Source of the DNA: Acetivibrio sp964564015 | GTDB lineage: Bacteria; Bacillota; Clostridia; Acetivibrionales; Acetivibrionaceae | Length of the DNA stretch: 64,000 nucleotides | Assembly (NCBI GenBank): GCA_964564015.1 | Contig: CAZLZR010000013.1 | Span: forward strand, 1 to 64,000 | Direction: 5' to 3' | In this document: one piece after another, positions 16,006-24,212 of the stretch | How positions within the stretch are numbered: position 1 is the first letter of the stretch | Layout of the letters: each line of letters opens with the position of its first letter | Program-made: the position numbers and the translations under genes | Notes under the pieces: model-generated | Databases searched by the model: none | What the model saw: only the letters and a program-made list of their open reading frames with translations | Told to the model about the DNA's origin: nothing

Positions 16006-17061
16006 GTGAAAGAAATAGTTCTTGGATCAATAATGGGTACGGCTGTTGGGGATTCATTAGGATTATTATATGAAGGGTTATCAGCACAGCGTCAAAAAAA
16101 GCTATATAGAAATATCCATAGTCAAAAGTTTTTTATGGGTAAAGGTCTTATTTCTGATGACACAGAGCATACACTGATGGTTGCTCATGCTTTGTACCAT
16201 TCCTCAGGAGATGAAGTGATGTTTTTAAAATATCTTGCAAAATCCTTGAGAAAATGGATAATATCAATGCCTTTAGGGGTTGGTTTTGCATCGTTAAGAG
16301 CATGTGTAAGATTGCTTTTTGGGATTTCTCCAAAAAAGAGTGGTGTTTTTTCAGCAGGGAATGGTCCTGCCATGAGGAGTGCATTGATAGGAATTATTTA
16401 TGGAAATGATATTGATAAAATGAAAAGTTTGGTGGGGATTTCTACAAGGATTACCCATACTGATCCAAAAGCTGAAATTGGTGCTTTAGCTATTGCATAT
16501 GCTGCTTTTATTGCTAGTACACAAAAGACAGTAGAACCTTCAAGTTTTTATGAAGGATTAAAAAAACTTCTTATAGGTTATGAAAGCATCGAATTTCTTA
16601 AGCTTATTGAAGATGTTGTAAGGAGTGTATACAATAAAGAAAGTTCTAAGGAATATGTGGAACGGATAGGATTAGAAAAAGGAATTAGCGGGTATATATA
16701 TCATACTGTGCCTGTAGTTATTCATGCATGGCTCAGTTATAAGGGGGATTTTAGAAGAAGTATTATGGAAATGATTGAATGTGGTGGTGATACTGATACT
16801 ACAGCAGCTATTTTAGGCAGTATTTTGGGAGGAAGTGTAACAGTGGCAGGAATTCCGGAAGATTTGCAAAAGAACATCTATTTATTTCCATATTCGATGA
16901 AGTATATTGAAGATATAGGTCAAGTGCTTGGTAATAGAAACAAGAGAGTTTCAAAAATTCAAATTAAAGAACCTTTTTGGGGCCTGAGCTTATGTAGAAA
17001 CCTTGTTTTTATTCCTGTAATTGTATTTTATGTTATCAGGAGAATGCTTCCTCCATATTGA
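16006..17061 (+). CDS. ADP-ribosylglycohydrolase (DraG-type)
   Basis: This 351-residue protein of the ADP-ribosyl glycohydrolase fold would remove ADP-ribose from proteins or small molecules using two metal ions. The metal ligands are recognisable: 'GTAVGDSLG' near residue 11, 'SDDTEHT' at about 50-56 and 'GGDTDTTAAILG' at about 259-270. The start is GTG at 16006 behind GAGAGGAG. The C-terminal 30 residues are hydrophobic and basic ('LVFIPVIVFYVIRRM') and may touch the membrane, which is unusual for the family. No partner ADP-ribosyltransferase is in the window. Confidence 0.88.
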   Translation: MKEIVLGSIMGTAVGDSLGLLYEGLSAQRQKKLYRNIHSQKFFMGKGLISDDTEHTLMVAHALYHSSGDEVMFLKYLAKSLRKWIISMPLGVGFASLRACVRLLFGISPKKSGVFSAGNGPAMRSALIGIIYGNDIDKMKSLVGISTRITHTDPKAEIGALAIAYAAFIASTQKTVEPSSFYEGLKKLLIGYESIEFLKLIEDVVRSVYNKESSKEYVERIGLEKGISGYIYHTVPVVIHAWLSYKGDFRRSIMEMIECGGDTDTTAAILGSILGGSVTVAGIPEDLQKNIYLFPYSMKYIEDIGQVLGNRNKRVSKIQIKEPFWGLSLCRNLVFIPVIVFYVIRRMLPPY

Positions 17062-17269
17062 AAGAACAGTGGTTAGAAAATAATTTATAGTCTATGTGAG
17101 ATTTTATTAAGACTCGAATATCGGTGTCCTCGTCTGGCGTTGCGGGGCAGGGAACTCCACGTATTAAATGTGTATCTGTAAAGGTGTGGGTAAGCCTCCG
17201 GAGATTTAGTATAACGCTTTAGCTATTCAAGAACATATTATATATACAGAGTATTGTAGAGGTAAATAA

Positions 17270-17635
17270 ATGGAAAGATACTTATCATTAAAATTTTTAG
17301 GGTTGTTATTTTTTTTGGCTATTCTATTTGTAACGCATGAATATGGTCACTATTTAGCATATCGAGTTTTTGGGTATAAAGCTGTTATTAGGAAATCCTT
17401 TTGGGCACCAGGAATTGACCCTAAACAAACAATTAAAGTAACAAGGTTGGAGGGGCTAATAATAGCACTAGGGGGATTTGTTCTTTCAACAATAATTGTT
17501 GTAGTTCCATTGATGTTAACTCAATATAAGTTGTGGATTGCCTTAATGATGGGTAGTATAGCAGGATCTGCAGCCGATTTTATATGGGCGTTGAGTATGT
17601 TATTTAGAAAGGATATCACCATTCAAGGAAAGTAG
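17270..17635 (+). CDS. Small membrane zinc-metallopeptidase-like protein (HEXXH)
   Basis: A 121-residue protein with a hydrophobic helix (8-22) running directly into HEYGH at residues 23-27, as in site-2-type M50 peptidases and related small integral proteins where the zinc site lies at a membrane helix. Two more membrane helices follow (about 60-80 and 86-110). It lacks the second M50 motif (a C-terminal Asp/LDG), so proteolysis is doubtful. GAGG upstream marks the ATG. A spacer motif copy lies at 17189-17208. Confidence 0.55.
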   Translation: MERYLSLKFLGLLFFLAILFVTHEYGHYLAYRVFGYKAVIRKSFWAPGIDPKQTIKVTRLEGLIIALGGFVLSTIIVVVPLMLTQYKLWIALMMGSIAGSAADFIWALSMLFRKDITIQGK

Positions 17636-17687
17636 AAACCATAAAGGTATTTTGTTTGAGTTTTTAGAGATTTTAGAGGTTGATTTT

Positions 17688-17737
17688 ATGCCCAAAAAAG
17701 ACCAATATCTGATTTGAAAGATTACAATGAAGTCTAA
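17688..17737 (+). pseudogene. Phd/YefM antitoxin N-terminal relic
   Basis: ATGCCCAAAAAA followed after a one-base shift by a frame encoding R-P-I-S-D-L-K-D-Y-N-E-V then TAA gives the typical N-terminus of Phd/YefM antitoxins ('MPxIRPISDLRNYNEV'). An AGAGG ribosome site precedes the ATG. Only about 15 codons survive and no toxin follows. The call rests on this short but characteristic stretch. Confidence 0.45.
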
Positions 17738-17757
17738 AAGGAGAATGCAGTTGAACG

Positions 17758-18747
17758 ATGGAGAAGTTTAAAACGATGAATAAAAGCTTTAAAAAGATAA
17801 TTCTCAATGCGACCGGTTCTAGAGAATTATATGAGATTGAAGAAATACAGGATCTTTGGGGAGGATATGGTAAAATACTGCGTTACGGATTGGATGGTTC
17901 GGAAATAAAAAGCGTGATTGTTAAAAATGTATGTTTACATGGACATGCCGGGCAATCCCGTAGAAGTAATAATTCATACCTGAGGAAGCTGAATTCTTAT
18001 AAAGTAGAAATGGCTTTTTATAGGAATTGGAGCAGTAAATGTGGGGATGATTGCAGAGTGCCGAGATGGTATGCTTTTGAATGGCAGAATGATGAGTTCC
18101 TAATGGTATTTGAAGACCTTGATACAGCAGGTTTTAATAAAAGAAAGCGTGGTGTGTCATGGAATGAGATGAAGTTGTGTCTGAGATGGCTTGCTAATTT
18201 TCATGCAACCTTTATGGGGGAAAGGCCGGAGAATTTATGGGCACAGGGTACTTACTGGCATTTGGATACCCGCCCGGATGAGTTAAAAGCCTTAAATGAT
18301 ACAGCCTTAAAGGGGGCAGCTAAAACAATAGACAGACTACTTAACAACTGCCGGTTTAAAACCTTTGTGCATGGCGATGCCAAACTGGAGAATTTCTGCT
18401 TTTTTGAAGATGCAAATAAGGTAGCGGCAGTAGACTTTCAATATGTTGGCGGTGGTTGTGGTATGAAAGATGTTGCATATTTTGTAGATAGCTGCTTATA
18501 TGATGATGAGTGTGAAAGTTGGGAAACCGATGTTTTGGAATTCTATTTTAAAGAACTGAGAAATGCATTAAATATCAAACAAAGGAATGTAGAGTTTGAG
18601 GCCTTGGAAAAAGAATGGAGAGGACTTTATCATGTAGCATGGACAGACTTTTACCGTTTTCTAAAAGGATGGGCACCAGGCCGTTATGAAAGCAGGTATA
18701 GTGAACGTATTGCCCGTGAAGTTATAAAAAATCTGAGTAATAAATAG
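17758..18747 (+). CDS. Aminoglycoside/choline-kinase-like phosphotransferase
   Basis: The 329 residues have a protein-kinase-like fold of the APH/choline kinase/ecdysteroid-kinase group. They contain an N-terminal lobe with 'SVIVKNV' supplying the ATP lysine (about residue 60), 'MVFEDLD' hinge (about 120), catalytic loop 'FVHGDAKLENF' (about 202-212) and metal loop 'VDFQYVGGGCGMKDVAYF' (about 225-242). The phosphate acceptor is a small hydroxylated molecule that cannot be named. AAGGAG supports the ATG at 17758. It marks the right edge of the accessory stretch. Confidence 0.75.
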   Translation: MEKFKTMNKSFKKIILNATGSRELYEIEEIQDLWGGYGKILRYGLDGSEIKSVIVKNVCLHGHAGQSRRSNNSYLRKLNSYKVEMAFYRNWSSKCGDDCRVPRWYAFEWQNDEFLMVFEDLDTAGFNKRKRGVSWNEMKLCLRWLANFHATFMGERPENLWAQGTYWHLDTRPDELKALNDTALKGAAKTIDRLLNNCRFKTFVHGDAKLENFCFFEDANKVAAVDFQYVGGGCGMKDVAYFVDSCLYDDECESWETDVLEFYFKELRNALNIKQRNVEFEALEKEWRGLYHVAWTDFYRFLKGWAPGRYESRYSERIAREVIKNLSNK

Positions 18748-18798
18748 GAAAATATGATACTAACAAACAAATTAGCTGGTGGTATTGTAGTAAACACA

Positions 18799-18831
18799 AA
18801 ACGGAGTGAACAGAAAAGTCCACTCCGTTTT
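18799..18831. terminator. Bidirectional terminator between convergent genes
   Basis: AAACGGAGTG and CACTCCGTTT pair as a 10-bp stem with a 12-nt loop, with A-rich sequence on the left and TTTTAG on the right. It sits between the kinase-like gene and the oppositely oriented chemoreceptor. Confidence 0.85.
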
Positions 18832-18840
18832 AGTGTAAGT

Positions 18841-20733
18841 CTAATATTTTCCGAATTCATTATCACTAAGGATTATTTTTTGCTTTGGGGAAGAGATACC
18901 CTTTTCGGGTTCTTCTTTATAATCCCAGTCCGATTTTAATACATCGGTTTCATTTCTGAGTTCTTGCTTGTTGACATGGTTTTGTTTCTTACTTTCGGAA
19001 ATATCCTCAAGCATCTTCAGAATTTCAGGGTTAATTTCCTTATATCTGTTGTATGACGAGTGGTTTAGATTTTTTAACTTGAATTTTCTGATGGATTCCT
19101 TCAAGAAGTCGGCTTGACCGGATAATTCTTCACTTGCGGCTGCACTTTCTTCTGATGTAGCCGAATTGGTCTGTACAACCTGTGATACCTGTATAATACC
19201 TTGATTTATCTGCGCAATAGCCGCAGCCTGCTCGTTTGAAGCAATGGCTATATCACCAACTAAAGAAGCAGCTTTTGCAATATCTCCTACAATCTTATTG
19301 AGTGCTTCTGCAGTTTCATTGGCTATTTTTGTACCGTTTTCAGTTCTCTTAATTGATCCTTCAATGAGTTCAGTGGTTTCTTTGGCTGCATTAGCAGATC
19401 TTGCGGCAAGATTCCTTACTTCCTCAGCCACCACTGCAAACCCTTTGCCATGCTGCCCGGCTCTTGCTGCTTCAACTGCTGCATTCAGCGCAAGAATGTT
19501 GGTCTGGAAGGCTATCTCATCAATTACCTTTATTATTCTGGAGATATTTGAAGAGGAATTATTGATTTCCTCAATGGCATTGAGCATATCAGCCATATGT
19601 TTGTTGCCCTGCACCGCGTTGTTTTTTGCAGTCTCTGCCAGTTCATTGGCCTGATTGGCATTTTGAGCGTTTTGTTTTGTCTGTGTGGATACCTCTTCAA
19701 GGGAGGCGGTCAACTCCTCTATTGAGCTTGCCTGCTCGGTGGTTCCCTGTGAAAGCTGCATACTTGAATCAGATACCTGTTTTGCACCGGTTGCCACCTG
19801 TCCGGCAATAGCATTTATATTTCCGAGAACCTCATTATTTGTTTCAATCAATTCGTTGAGTTTCTTACCAAGAAGATCCTTGTCTGACCTGATTTTGGCC
19901 TCAACTGTCAAATCACCGGATGCAATTTTTTCTACTAAATGAGCCTGTTCACGAATGTTATTTATCATTATCCCGAAGGACTGTGCCAATCTTCCTATTT
20001 CATCCTTAGATTCTGCTTCAACAGTAACACCTACATCACCTAAGGCAAGTCTGTCAGCGGCATCTACCATTTTAGTGATAGGTCTGCTGATAGTGTTGGA
20101 TATAAACAAACCCAGTACAATGGCTATGATTACGCCAATAATTATTACAATAATCATTGTTAGTGAGGCAGTGTTTGCAGCATGGGTGTTTTCTTCCATC
20201 TTTGTCTTACCGCCATCAGAATTATATGTAATTATTTTTTCAAAGGATTCTCTCAATGCGTCTCCAACTTCGCCTAATTCCGTAAGTACAAGCTCTTTTG
20301 CCTGATCCATCTGTCCCGATTGCACTAATTTCATTTCTTTCTCGGATAGAGATTTATACTCTTCCCATAGGGCTTCCAATTCATCATATTGTTTACGGTC
20401 TATATCGCTAATAATTCCTTCTTCGTACAATTTCATGTATTCCTCTGCTTGATTAATATGTTCATCAATTTTATCTAGGCTTTCATTTTGCTGTTTTTCA
20501 TCGTCAAACAATAGAGTTTTAGCAAGATTAAACCTCATTCTCTGGAACTGCAAAGCAGCATTGCCGGCATACTCAATACCTAAAGTGTTTTCCTTATACA
20601 AAAATTCATCGGCTTCCCTCATGGTGTTTATGTTTACAAGGGCAACAATGCCAACTATGGCAGCAATAGCTGCAACCACCAAAAAGCCGATAATTAGTTT
20701 TGCACCAATTTTCAAATTGTAAAACCAACGCAT
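18841..20733 (-). CDS. Methyl-accepting chemotaxis protein
   Basis: A 630-residue transmembrane chemoreceptor. Domains in order are TM1 (about 10-32), an extracytoplasmic four-helix-bundle sensor (to about 190), TM2 (about 192-214), a HAMP domain (about 215-268), and the cytoplasmic signalling coiled coil with its conserved hairpin tip 'EIAFQTNILALNAAVEAA' near 404-422. A roughly 60-residue Lys/Glu-rich tail follows. Two signal-domain Glu/Gln-rich segments are suitable for methylation. AAGGAGG precedes the ATG. It follows cheW by 20 bp, so the two are co-transcribed. It passes signals to CheA, which is not in this window. Confidence 0.95.
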   Translation of the reverse strand: MRWFYNLKIGAKLIIGFLVVAAIAAIVGIVALVNINTMREADEFLYKENTLGIEYAGNAALQFQRMRFNLAKTLLFDDEKQQNESLDKIDEHINQAEEYMKLYEEGIISDIDRKQYDELEALWEEYKSLSEKEMKLVQSGQMDQAKELVLTELGEVGDALRESFEKIITYNSDGGKTKMEENTHAANTASLTMIIVIIIGVIIAIVLGLFISNTISRPITKMVDAADRLALGDVGVTVEAESKDEIGRLAQSFGIMINNIREQAHLVEKIASGDLTVEAKIRSDKDLLGKKLNELIETNNEVLGNINAIAGQVATGAKQVSDSSMQLSQGTTEQASSIEELTASLEEVSTQTKQNAQNANQANELAETAKNNAVQGNKHMADMLNAIEEINNSSSNISRIIKVIDEIAFQTNILALNAAVEAARAGQHGKGFAVVAEEVRNLAARSANAAKETTELIEGSIKRTENGTKIANETAEALNKIVGDIAKAASLVGDIAIASNEQAAAIAQINQGIIQVSQVVQTNSATSEESAAASEELSGQADFLKESIRKFKLKNLNHSSYNRYKEINPEILKMLEDISESKKQNHVNKQELRNETDVLKSDWDYKEEPEKGISSPKQKIILSDNEFGKY

Positions 20734-20753
20734 TATATAATCCTCCTTGATTT

Positions 20754-21242
20754 TTATATTTCGTTGCTCATACTTAGCATTTCTTCTTCAGCAAGCAGTT
20801 GCCTGCAATCCAGTATCAACTTGACATCACTTCCTGTTTTGCCAATACCTTTAATATACTTATTTCCTTTTAAGTCGTTTGGAGCAACAATGTCTTCATC
20901 CGGTATGGACAGCACCTCTGAGACACTATCTACAATAAGTCCAATAAGTATGTCATCAGCGTCAATAACAATTATACAGGTTCTATCGTTATATTCTCTG
21001 AACCCCTTACTGAACCTCAGCCTGACATCCATTACCGGAATAATCTTTCCTCTCAGATTTATTATACCTCGAATATATTCAGGAAGTTCAGGTACTTCGG
21101 TAATTGGCTGTACCCCTATAATTTCTGTAACATACCTGATTTCAATTCCATAGTACTCCTTTCCAATAGTGAATGTTAGATACTTATCCTTTTGTGTTTC
21201 CTCTTGCTCTACCAAAAAATCGCTGTTTAATACTTCAGACAT
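20754..21242 (-). CDS. cheW: Chemotaxis coupling protein CheW
   Basis: A 162-residue CheW that links receptors to CheA. Typical elements are 'YLTFTIGKEYYGIEI' near residue 20, 'ITEVPELPEYIRGIINLRGKIIPVMDVR' (about 51-78) and 'IIVIDADDILIGLIVDSVSEVL' (about 92-113). The length is normal. AAGGAGGTGA lies just before the ATG. It is the first gene of a two-gene minus-strand unit with the receptor. It is distant from the flagellar operon at 46.6 kb. Confidence 0.95.
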   Translation of the reverse strand: MSEVLNSDFLVEQEETQKDKYLTFTIGKEYYGIEIRYVTEIIGVQPITEVPELPEYIRGIINLRGKIIPVMDVRLRFSKGFREYNDRTCIIVIDADDILIGLIVDSVSEVLSIPDEDIVAPNDLKGNKYIKGIGKTGSDVKLILDCRQLLAEEEMLSMSNEI

Positions 21243-21829
21243 TCACTTTCACCTCCTTGTGCAACCAGTTTAGTTATTTTATCAGTGCCCTTGACACTGT
21301 TCGACCCAATAAGCATAAATAAAGAACTAAATGCTGGATATGTCAAAAAGTTCATTGAATTTTATTCGTTTAATTTTGTTATGGGTAAGTGGTTCTTTTA
21401 ACTGAATTTAAGAGATAAACCCTAAAGCGCAAAAAAAACTCCATTAATTATGGATTTAATTTGCACAATGATATAGATGAGACCTCCCATTGCATGAGTA
21501 TGTACTGAGATATAATTATCCATTCTCATGAATGAGGTTCTTTTGATGATTTGAATATTTTTGTTGTTTTTGATAGGTCTGTTGTAAATTCCTTCGTAAT
21601 ATAGTATGCATATAAAAGCTCCTTTTGGTATTGTGACTTATCTGCAAATTATGATAGTGAGTGTTGTATAGAAAATTTGTCATTTGTAGATTTCATAATA
21701 AATACTTATTCTGCACAAATAACAAAATTCCTTTTTTATTTTCAAAATTTGAAAAATTTTATACTTATATTTTTTTTCAGTAAATTAATTACTTGTAATT
21801 GGGTTCTGTGTTGTAGAAACAAATAAAAT
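21243..21829. other. AT-rich intergenic region
   Basis: This stretch between cheW and the GH5 terminator contains no ORF I believe, no tRNA and no strong repeat. The minus-strand promoter of cheW-mcp must lie near its left end, but I find only weak matches. Confidence 0.5.
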
Positions 21830-21862
21830 AGAGCTGTCTCCAAATACAAGACAACTCCATTT
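21830..21862 (-). terminator. Terminator of the GH5 gene
   Basis: On the minus strand GGAGTTGTCTT pairs with GAGACAGCTC around GTATTTG and is followed by TATTTTATTTG. It lies 20 bp after the stop codon of the GH5 gene. Confidence 0.75.
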
Positions 21863-21881
21863 TAATAATCTAAACATCGAA

Positions 21882-23573
21882 CTAGCTTTTCATTCCAAGA
21901 AGGTGCATTCTAATTAAACCAAAGTCTATAGAGGTTATTTTGCCATCACCATTAAGATCTCCTGCCTTCAAATCATCATCAACAGGGAAGTCTTTTATCA
22001 TTCCAAGAAGGTACATTTTCATTAAACCAAAGTCTATTGAGTTAATTGATCCATTTCCATCTACGTCACCTGGTATTATTCCTGAAGGTGATGGAGTTGG
22101 CGTTACAACTGTGGTTGGAGTAGCTGTAGTTTTTGTCGGTGTAGGTTTAACAGTAGGGGTTACAGCTGAGCCTCCAGGAAGTGGCACACCATTTTTTCCA
22201 AGGGGAATTTTGTGATCCAAACCCTGGAACTTACCATCTTCATTTTTCCAAAGAACAGGTAATAGATAATTGTCATACTTGTTATCGTTCCACTTAAGGT
22301 CTCTTCCACCTTCGAACGGTGTACCTTCGTCACGCGTAAATAAGCCGCCTGTATCTGCGGAGTCAATATTTATACACCATAATGTATGATGCATCTTGAA
22401 TTTGTTTTCTAAAATATAGTCTCTCATACATCTTAAATATTTGAGATTTGAGTTTAGCAGTTTATCTCCGCCTTCTGTCAGACCGCCCCATTCACCAATA
22501 AGTAAGGGAGAAATTCCTTCTTCCATTATAAATGCCCAGTTGTCTCTCCAACATTCCTCATAGAGTATTTTTTTTGCGGTCTTATCGTCAGCGGTAACAA
22601 AATCTCCGCTAAACCACGGTTGTTCATATACCAATGGACCATAATCATGTGGAGAATAAACAAGTTGTTTCTGATATTGACCAAGATCAATAGGGTAATC
22701 TTTTACACCTCTTAAGTTTCCACCCCACCAGTTTCCGTAGTAGTCATTATTTCCTGTCCAAGGACTTGTATCGAAGATTTCATCATCCCAGATACCATCC
22801 TTAGGATACATTTCAACGCCTTCAACAAAAATCAGGGCATTTGGATGAACTTTCATTATTGCCAATGCGGTTTCCTGGGCTACTCTTTTCCAGTTGTTCG
22901 GATGATTGGAATCATCCCAGATAGCGGAATCATTCTTGATCTTAACATTACCAACATTTGTGTGAGGTTCATTTTTTAGGTCAAAGCCTATGATCGTGTC
23001 ATCATTTTTGTAGTGGTTTGCTAACCATACCCAGGAAGATTTGAAGACTTCTTCAGTTATAGCACCCTTATACCACAAAGGATGGTTATGTCCCATATTG
23101 TCTGTTTGTGCACTATGTACATCAATTATAACTTTGATTCCAACCCTTTTGAAGTTCTCAAGCATAAAATTAAATAATTCAAAACTGTTTAGATCCTCTA
23201 AAGCAGGATTGTTAAAACTTGTATCGGTTGATTCAGGATAAGTACCCTGGCTCCATGCGTACAACAAATCTGTTGCAATGGGCATTCTGACTACATTTAT
23301 ACCTTTGTCTGCAACAATATTAATGTCGGCCACTATATCACTATGATAAGAATCCAGCAGCATTCTTTCCCGGCAGTTAAATCCAAACCAGTTCGCACCG
23401 GTAAGCCATACCTTATTGCCGTATTTGTCGACAATATTGGAACCTTCAACATGCAGCCAGTCATCATTAGCATCAGCAACATCACTTGTTTCGGCGGAAA
23501 TCAGTGCATTCGGTGTTATTAATAACGTTGCAAGCGTTATTAATATAATCGAAAAAATAATAGGTTTTTTCAT
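21882..23573 (-). CDS. Cellulosomal GH5 endoglucanase with dockerin
   Basis: A 563-residue secreted glycanase. Residues 1-27 are a signal peptide. Residues about 40-460 form a GH5 (beta/alpha)8 catalytic domain with 'GFNCRE', the acid/base Glu in 'FDLKNEPHT' (about residue 202) and the nucleophile Glu in 'LIGEWGG' (about 361). A Thr/Pro linker (about 468-497) leads to a type I dockerin with two calcium-binding repeats, each carrying 'SIDFG' (about 500-563). No CBM is present. It probably cleaves beta-1,4-glucan within the cellulosome; the exact substrate is inferred from family. GGGAGGAG precedes the ATG. Confidence 0.93.
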   Translation of the reverse strand: MKKPIIFSIILITLATLLITPNALISAETSDVADANDDWLHVEGSNIVDKYGNKVWLTGANWFGFNCRERMLLDSYHSDIVADINIVADKGINVVRMPIATDLLYAWSQGTYPESTDTSFNNPALEDLNSFELFNFMLENFKRVGIKVIIDVHSAQTDNMGHNHPLWYKGAITEEVFKSSWVWLANHYKNDDTIIGFDLKNEPHTNVGNVKIKNDSAIWDDSNHPNNWKRVAQETALAIMKVHPNALIFVEGVEMYPKDGIWDDEIFDTSPWTGNNDYYGNWWGGNLRGVKDYPIDLGQYQKQLVYSPHDYGPLVYEQPWFSGDFVTADDKTAKKILYEECWRDNWAFIMEEGISPLLIGEWGGLTEGGDKLLNSNLKYLRCMRDYILENKFKMHHTLWCINIDSADTGGLFTRDEGTPFEGGRDLKWNDNKYDNYLLPVLWKNEDGKFQGLDHKIPLGKNGVPLPGGSAVTPTVKPTPTKTTATPTTVVTPTPSPSGIIPGDVDGNGSINSIDFGLMKMYLLGMIKDFPVDDDLKAGDLNGDGKITSIDFGLIRMHLLGMKS

Positions 23574-24212
23574 TTTGTTCTCCTCCCAAAATAATTATTT
23601 AAAATAAATAATAAACTATAAATACTTCTATTTATAATATAGGTTCGTATAGTGAGCGGAATTTAGTACTCAGATAATAGATATAAATAGGTAATTGTTT
23701 CGTAGAATTTAAACATTGATAAGTATATTGCAGTGCGTATAGATTTTGAAATTCTGTCTTTAAAACAAAAAAGTGGCTTGCAAGTTGAAGCATCTATCTA
23801 TTAAACTGTTAAAAAATTTGTTTATCTTTTTTTTATAATATCATAAAATTTGCATAATTACAATAAACCAATAAAACTCGCTAACTATAATACTACAAAT
23901 TGTTACATTATTCCTGTTTGGTTATAATTAACTGTGATGAGTAGTAAGGTTTTCAGTATAATGGAAGCAGACTTTATCGCTGTTTGCCATAGTAATTGTT
24001 TTAGGTATAGTTTTTTACTATGCTTGGGATTATCTATTTAAATTCTACTGATAATGTGTTAGAATTTTAAAGGCGTTTTATAAGGAATAAGTGGGATTAT
24101 TACGATAAATAACCTTTTTTTAGTATTAGTGGTTAACCAAAAGTTCTTGTGATGGGACTTTATGAGCTGTTTTGTGAGTTGTTAACATTTTATGAATGGT
24201 GGGGTGATTGAA
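23574..24212. other. Intergenic region between divergent GH5 and ltaS-type genes
   Basis: This 639-bp AT-rich region must carry promoters in both directions. I can support only one on the plus strand (23900-23928). No repeats or small genes stand out. Confidence 0.5.
23900..23928 (+). promoter_or_regulatory. Sigma-A-type promoter upstream of the sulfatase gene
   Basis: TTGTTA (23900-23905), a 17-bp spacer and TATAAT (23923-23928) match the vegetative consensus well. It lies about 285 bp before the start codon, so the transcript would have a long leader in which I see no known riboswitch. Confidence 0.5.

Noticed and set aside
20764..21153. 129-codon plus-strand frame opposite cheW
   Set aside because: Ser/Ile/Leu-rich shadow of cheW with no ribosome site.
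21243..21330. Sigma-D (flagellar) promoter for cheW-mcp on the minus strand
   Set aside because: Only a CTGATAA-like -10 is visible, without a TAAA -35 at the right distance.
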